Origin: Chloroflexota bacterium
GTDB lineage: Bacteria > Chloroflexota > Dehalococcoidia > SZUA-161
Assembly: GCA_016865955.1 (NCBI GenBank)
Contig: VGNW01000085.1
Location: 1-8,744 of the forward strand
DNA length: 8,744 nt
Reading direction: 5' to 3'
Position numbers and translations under genes: made by a program. Shown one piece after another: positions 5,296 to 8,744 of the stretch; position 1 is the stretch's first letter, and each line of letters begins with the position of its first letter. The notes beneath the pieces were generated by a model. That model was not told where the DNA came from, searched no databases, and saw only the letters and a list, made by a program, of their open reading frames with translations.

Positions 5296-5778
5296 ATGGT
5301 ACAGGTCGATGTTTTGAAACAGGTGCCCTTTTTCTCCGGTGTGGACAGGAGCGTCCTGCAACAGTTAATTCAGGTCGGCTCGCTGCGCAGCTACCGCGCC
5401 AACGAGCTGTGTTTCATCGAAGGCGAAGATGCGGAGAATTTCTATATTCTGTTGAGCGGCAGGGTCTGCCTGGAGCGCCGACTGCCCTTGCACTGGGTTC
5501 ACGAGGTAGTCCCCATCCATATCGTGAGCGAAACCGAGGTGTTCGGCTGGTCTGCCCTGGCGGGGCCCGGTCATTTCACCGCCTCGGCGCGCTGCAAGAC
5601 AGATTGTGAAGTGATTGCCCTTAAGGGCAGAGCCCTGCTGCGCATTCTGGACGAAAATACCAGCGCCGGGCATCTGGTTATGAAGAGGCTTGCCGCTATC
5701 GTTGCCTCGAGGCTGTCGGAGACCAGCGAAAGATTGCTGCGCGAGATGGCGGATTTCGAATGCTGGCGGGTTATGTAG
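5296..5778 (+). CDS. cyclic-nucleotide-binding-fold protein, second of a tandem pair
   Basis: The protein has 160 residues. AGGAGGT (5284-5290) is 5 bases before ATG 5296; ATG 5281 is in frame but would overlap that site. The layout matches the preceding gene: VPFFSGVDRSVL (10-21), beta-roll with EGEDAENFYILLSGRV (42-57), cassette TEVFGWSALAGPGHFTASA (80-98), and a C-helix to about residue 150 with RLSETSERLLREM aligning with RLTQTRQRLSTEW of the first copy. Like the first copy it has Trp in place of the ribose-binding Glu, lacks the phosphate-binding Arg, and ends without a DNA-binding domain. It contains more cysteines (39, 58, 100, 104, 156) than the first copy, whose only Cys are 28 and 52. 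The pair probably arose by duplication and may form a heterodimer. The gene converges on the nuclease gene, ending 34 bases from it, with no visible terminator between. Confidence 0.82.
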   Translation: MVQVDVLKQVPFFSGVDRSVLQQLIQVGSLRSYRANELCFIEGEDAENFYILLSGRVCLERRLPLHWVHEVVPIHIVSETEVFGWSALAGPGHFTASARCKTDCEVIALKGRALLRILDENTSAGHLVMKRLAAIVASRLSETSERLLREMADFECWRVM

Positions 5779-5812
5779 GAAGGGTGAAGTGACCTCGCCT
5801 TAGCTATGCCGG

Positions 5813-6253
5813 TTACTCCGACCAGATGCCGCGCGCGGCGGCTTTAGCCTCCGCCTCCAGCAGCTCCAACTGCCACTGGTATCTGGTGTCGGGCGGGTAG
5901 GGTACAGCCTCGGCATAGCCCAGGCGCACCAGCTCGCCGTTCACGAAAAGACCGTCCACATAGACATAGCGCAGCAGCCTGTCGTACTTATCGGTGTAGC
6001 TGACATCCCGCTCCAGCGTGACCAGCTTGCCCTCCACCAATTCGATGTTCTTTGCTTTAGCCTCTGCGCCGTAAGGCTCCACCTGCGGATAGGTCTCCGG
6101 CGTGTCTATGCCGATGTATCTAACACGCTCGCCGCCGGCGATCTCGATGGTGTCGCCGTCGATGACCCGCACCACACGAACCTGTCCCTCGGTGACAGGC
6201 ACGCAGCTCACCAGAAGGGCAACGACGAACAGAAGAATCAGAAGTTTTTTCAT
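5813..6253 (-). CDS. staphylococcal-nuclease-like (thermonuclease) lipoprotein
   Basis: The protein has 146 residues. It starts with a lipoprotein signal, MKKLLILLFVVALLVSC, with lipobox LVSC and Cys17 as the expected lipidated residue, so the enzyme should be anchored outside the cytoplasmic membrane. The SNase fold follows. Counterparts of the S. aureus nuclease active site are all present: Asp32 and Asp34 in VIDGDT, Arg45 in RVRYIGIDTPE, Asp50, Glu53, and Arg92 in DKYDRLLRYVYVDG. It should therefore be a calcium-dependent nuclease acting on DNA and RNA, perhaps for nutrient scavenging. The length is typical for the family and nothing is missing. No clear ribosome binding site precedes the ATG, but the signal peptide fixes the start well. 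It is transcribed leftward and separated from the importer operon by the palindromic repeat. Confidence 0.9.
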   Translation of the reverse strand: MKKLLILLFVVALLVSCVPVTEGQVRVVRVIDGDTIEIAGGERVRYIGIDTPETYPQVEPYGAEAKAKNIELVEGKLVTLERDVSYTDKYDRLLRYVYVDGLFVNGELVRLGYAEAVPYPPDTRYQWQLELLEAEAKAAARGIWSE

Positions 6254-6336
6254 AAGTCTATTTCATGAAGAGCTTGTCGAGACCTTGCCACAGACATTAT
6301 GAACGGTTTTCCTGCAGCGACTATTTTCTTATGTCT

Positions 6337-6442
6337 TTGCTTCGTCGTCCTTCCCATTTAGGGAAGGACGACGAAGCAATCTCCTCGTGCCGTTATTATA
6401 TATCAGGTACGGCGAGATTGCTTCGCTTCGCTCGCAATGACA
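6337..6442. repeat. compound palindromic intergenic repeat (TCATTGCGAGCGAAGCGAAGC type)
   Basis: Arm 6337-6355 pairs perfectly over 19 bases with 6361-6379 around the 5-base loop ATTTA. The segment 6373-6383 (GAAGCAATCTC) is also perfectly complementary to 6414-6424 (GAGATTGCTTC), with an inner GCCGT (6389-6393)/ACGGC (6409-6413) extension around an AT-rich loop. The right end, read on the minus strand, is TGTCATTGCGAGCGAAGCGA and onward to AGCAATCTC (6442-6414), a repeat core widely scattered between genes in Dehalococcoidia and other bacteria. It sits between the importer operon and the nuclease gene, both leftward. It may also act as a transcription barrier, though no T tract follows on either strand. 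Confidence 0.75.
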
Positions 6443-6496
6443 TATTAATCTTTCCCTTTTTTTCTTAATTCTTCTGAGGATGTTATCCTGCCTATT

Positions 6497-7210
6497 TCAG
6501 CCGTTGTTCGGGGCGAAGAGGGCTTGCAGGTTGGTGCCGGGGGAGCCGTCGTAGCTCACCTTGCCGCTGTTGAGCACGATGACCCTGTCGGCGAACTGCG
6601 CTACCAGATCGAGGTCGTGGGTGGTGAGCAGAACGCCCTTGCCTCCCGAGGCAATCTCCTTCAACAGACGGAAGAACGACTGCTTGGCTATGATGTCCAG
6701 CCCGTCCAGCGTCTCATCGAGGAGCAGGAACTTCTTCTCCTGCGCCAGCGCGAAAGCCAGCCAGGCGCGCTGCTGCTCGCCTCCGGAAAGCTCCTCGACA
6801 CGGCGCTGCGACAGCGCCTCTATCCGGCATCGGGATAGATACGAGTTCACAGCATCACGCTCGCTTTCATTCAAGCGCCACCAGAGCGCCCTCTTATCCG
6901 GTTCATACTTCCCCAGGGCGACAAGCTCAAATACTGTGAAATGCGGCGGCGGCTGAACATCCTGCGGGATGAGGGAGAAGTAACGCGCCACCTCTTTTTG
7001 AGAAAGAGTAGAGGAATCGCTGCCATCGATAAGGAATTTTCCTGAAGCGGCTTTCAATTCCCCGGCAAGGAGGCGCAGCAGGGTGGTCTTGCCGGCGCCG
7101 TTGGGTCCGACCAGGCAGGTCAAAGCGCCGTCCGGAATAGCGGCGGTTACATCGCTGAGAACGCTTTTATCGTTTCTGATAAATGACAGTGCTTCCAGGT
7201 TCACTATCAC
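6497..7210 (-). CDS. ABC importer ATPase, cobalamin/iron-chelate type
   Basis: The protein has 237 residues, normal for BtuD/FecE-type ATPases. Motifs in order: Walker A GPNGAGKT (35-42), Q-loop Gln83 in LIPQDV, signature LSGGEQQR (141-148), Walker B FLLLDE with Glu166, D-loop region LDGLD (168-172), and switch His198 in TTHDLD. The usual DEPT after Walker B reads DETL, a modest deviation that should not abolish activity. It powers import by the permease encoded immediately upstream. The GTG start at 7210 overlaps the permease stop by 4 bases (GTGA), indicating translational coupling; an in-frame GTG at 7204 is an alternative. It is cytoplasmic and membrane-associated through the permease. 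It is the last gene of the leftward operon. The substrate cannot be told from the ATPase. Confidence 0.93.
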   Translation of the reverse strand: MIVNLEALSFIRNDKSVLSDVTAAIPDGALTCLVGPNGAGKTTLLRLLAGELKAASGKFLIDGSDSSTLSQKEVARYFSLIPQDVQPPPHFTVFELVALGKYEPDKRALWWRLNESERDAVNSYLSRCRIEALSQRRVEELSGGEQQRAWLAFALAQEKKFLLLDETLDGLDIIAKQSFFRLLKEIASGGKGVLLTTHDLDLVAQFADRVIVLNSGKVSYDGSPGTNLQALFAPNNG

Positions 7211-8181
7211 AGCACCCGCCTCGCTACATAAATCATCAGCGGAGCACCTATCAGCGCCGTGACCAGACCCACAGGCACCTCCGAGGGCATGAACGCCAGC
7301 CGCGCCGCCTGGTCGGCGAACAGGGTAACCGCGGCACCCAATGGTATGGAGATAATGAGTATCGCCCTGATATCATGCCCGACGAGCAGCCTTGCCAAAT
7401 GCGGTATCAGCAAGCCCACGAACCCGACCAGCCCCGCCACAGCTACGGCGGCTCCACCCAGCACGCCTGAGGCTGCGATGGCGATAGCGCGAGTCCTCTT
7501 CGGCTCCGCGCCCAGATTGGCAGCCACTAGGTCTCCCAGCGCCAGTGCATTCAGCCTGCCCATCACGGGCAAAGCCAGCACCAGCCCTATCCCGAAGAAA
7601 GGCAGGGCGGGGACTATATCTGACCAGCCCCGGTTGGCGAAGCTGCCCCCGATGAAGCTCAACGATTGCTGGCTGAACACCCTGGCTTCAGCTAAAATTC
7701 CGGTCGCTACTGCGGCAGCCAGAGCGGAGAGCGAGACGCCGATGAGGGCGAGGCGCGCCGGCGAAATACCCTGCCTCGAAGCGAAAAGCGCGATAGCGCC
7801 CGCTCCGATCAGCGATGCCGCGACCGACAGCGCAACCAAGCCCCAGCTTCCTGTCCGCAGCGTGCCCGCCATCGCCAGCGCCTGCACCACGGCAGCACCG
7901 CCTCCCAGCCCGAACAGCTGCGGGTCTCCCAGCGGGTTGCGGGTCGAACTCTGGAGCAGGCAGCCCGATACTCCGAGGCAGGTGCCTACCAGCAGGGCAG
8001 CGATTACCCGCGGCATGCGCAGGTCCCACACCAGTATGTGCGCCGAGGCGTCGCCGCGCATCAGTATGGCCGAAAAAAAGCGACTTGCGTCGAGCTTAAC
8101 AGGCCCCAGCGCGGCGCCTATCAGCACACCCGCCACCAGTATCAGGACAAGCACGCCGATGACGATGAAAAATCGCCTCAC
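7207..8181 (-). CDS. FecCD/BtuC-family ABC importer permease
   Basis: The protein has 324 residues, the usual length, with about ten hydrophobic membrane segments expected for the family. Typical conserved blocks are visible: LRMPRVIAALLVGTCLGVSG (about 54-73) followed by LQSSTRNPLGDPQLFG, the coupling-helix region GLVGFVGLLIPHLARLLVG (about 249-267), and the C-terminal PSEVPVGLVTALIGAPLMIY (about 299-318). It forms the homodimeric channel for a vitamin B12, siderophore or haem-like substrate. The GTG start overlaps the stop of the binding-protein gene by GTGA, and its own stop overlaps the ATPase start in the same way, so the three proteins are made in one coupled operon. A BtuC-type cobalamin role would fit an organohalide-respiring or otherwise corrinoid-dependent Dehalococcoidia member, but sequence alone does not decide between B12 and iron chelates. 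Confidence 0.93.
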   Translation of the reverse strand: MRRFFIVIGVLVLILVAGVLIGAALGPVKLDASRFFSAILMRGDASAHILVWDLRMPRVIAALLVGTCLGVSGCLLQSSTRNPLGDPQLFGLGGGAAVVQALAMAGTLRTGSWGLVALSVAASLIGAGAIALFASRQGISPARLALIGVSLSALAAAVATGILAEARVFSQQSLSFIGGSFANRGWSDIVPALPFFGIGLVLALPVMGRLNALALGDLVAANLGAEPKRTRAIAIAASGVLGGAAVAVAGLVGFVGLLIPHLARLLVGHDIRAILIISIPLGAAVTLFADQAARLAFMPSEVPVGLVTALIGAPLMIYVARRVL

Positions 8182-8744
8182 TCGCTACCCTCATTTATCA
8201 GGCGCAGCATCTCCTCAACCGCTTCGGCAATTCGCGGCCCCTGCGCTTGCAGGAACAGAGCGGGGTCAAGCTCCACTACATTCCCCGCCTGCACCGCCGC
8301 CATCTGGTTGAAGCCGGAGATTTGCGCCAGCGACGCCGACAGGCGCGGCGCTGGCGGGGGCGCCGGAGTGATGGTAAAGACTATGTCCGCAGCGCTGGTG
8401 AGAGCCTGCTCCGAGGTGAACAGGGTAAAACCGGTGATGGAGAAGTTGTCGGGCATGCCTGCTGCCGGGTTGCCCAGCCCGAGCAAAGCTGCCACAGTTC
8501 CCGGGTAAGACTCGGGCTTTGCCGCATAGATATTGCGCTGCGCATCGGAGATAAAGATGAGGACATCCACGCTTACCGTGACACCGTCCTGCGCCGCTGC
8601 AATCCTGTCCTCGATTTCAGCGAATGCCTGCGCCGCCGCATCCTCCATGTCAACGACTTCCCCTACCAGGGTCAGGCTCTGCTCGATGTCGTCCAGAGAG
8701 GCAGCGCGTACAGCCAGTACGGTCATGCCGAGGTTTTCCAGGGC
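8178..8744 (-). CDS. periplasmic-binding-protein-like solute receptor of the importer (N-terminus outside the window)
   Basis: The last 188 residues are visible and the frame stays open to the window edge, starting ALENLGMTVLAVRAASLDDI. This is the BtuF/FecB-type pattern in which the first lobe ends with a segment like LExLGxPVxxV before the long connecting helix. The second lobe follows, with SVDVLIFISD, the stretch PGTVAALLGLGNPAAGMPD, SADIVFTITPAPPPAP, and a C-terminal helix EAVEEMLRLINEG. ATG 8726 lies in the middle of the fold and is not the real start. The missing part should contain the lipoprotein or secretion signal and the first ligand-binding lobe. It captures the substrate outside the membrane and hands it to the permease. 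It is first among the visible genes of the operon; the promoter, and any riboswitch that would reveal the substrate, lie beyond the right edge. Confidence 0.88.
   Translation of the reverse strand, partial: ALENLGMTVLAVRAASLDDIEQSLTLVGEVVDMEDAAAQAFAEIEDRIAAAQDGVTVSVDVLIFISDAQRNIYAAKPESYPGTVAALLGLGNPAAGMPDNFSITGFTLFTSEQALTSAADIVFTITPAPPPAPRLSASLAQISGFNQMAAVQAGNVVELDPALFLQAQGPRIAEAVEEMLRLINEGSE

Noticed and set aside
7259..8311. 350-codon plus-strand open frame opposite the permease gene
   Set aside because: It is rich in Ser, Ala, Pro and Thr with no domain, and lies antisense to a permease with textbook motifs; it is a shadow of GC-rich coding sequence.
1..8744. CRISPR array, tRNA, rRNA or transposase
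   Set aside because: No regularly spaced direct repeats, no tRNA-like cloverleaf and no transposase motifs were seen.

Overview
The window looks like a chromosomal segment of an anaerobic Chloroflexota bacterium, most likely of the Dehalococcoidia. This rests on a recognisable family profile: a small two-part zinc-ribbon protein ending in CxxC-x17-CxxC, a tiny CxHxW...CxxC protein, a DUF2804 protein, FGWSA-type cyclic-nucleotide-fold proteins, and an intergenic palindromic repeat of the TCATTGCGAGCGAAGCGAAG type. The assignment is inference from memory of such genomes, not a database result.

Layout. Positions 1-73 hold the start of a possible minus-strand gene that runs off the left edge. 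Positions 74-410 are non-coding and rich in short palindromes and tiny leader ORFs. Positions 411-1541 encode a 376-residue protein with a caspase/gingipain-like (clan CD) cysteine peptidase core behind a small N-terminal domain. Positions 1776-2111 encode a 111-residue protein that is essentially a free-standing copy of that N-terminal domain. This left part is more AT-rich than the rest and reads like an accessory island. Positions 2371-3602 carry a small two-helix membrane protein and a DUF2804 protein. Positions 3785-4448 carry two unrelated small zinc-binding proteins, the first behind a near-consensus sigma-70-type promoter. Positions 4728-5778 carry two tandem cyclic-nucleotide-binding-fold proteins without DNA-binding domains. 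On the minus strand follow a staphylococcal-nuclease-like lipoprotein (5813-6253), a compound palindromic repeat (6337-6442), and a BtuFCD/FecBCD-type importer operon read right to left (8744-6497): binding protein (cut by the right edge), permease and ATPase, each pair joined by a 4-base GTGA overlap.

How the genes work together. The importer trio clearly forms one transporter for a cobalamin, siderophore or similar metal chelate. The two cyclic-nucleotide-fold proteins are probably co-transcribed and may act as a pair. The most interesting unit is the left one. A shared small domain occurs once fused to a caspase-like peptidase and once alone downstream. This resembles the effector-associated-domain logic of bacterial conflict systems, where a homotypic adaptor recruits or restrains a protease. 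That functional reading is a hypothesis; the domain sharing and the catalytic motifs are visible in the sequence.
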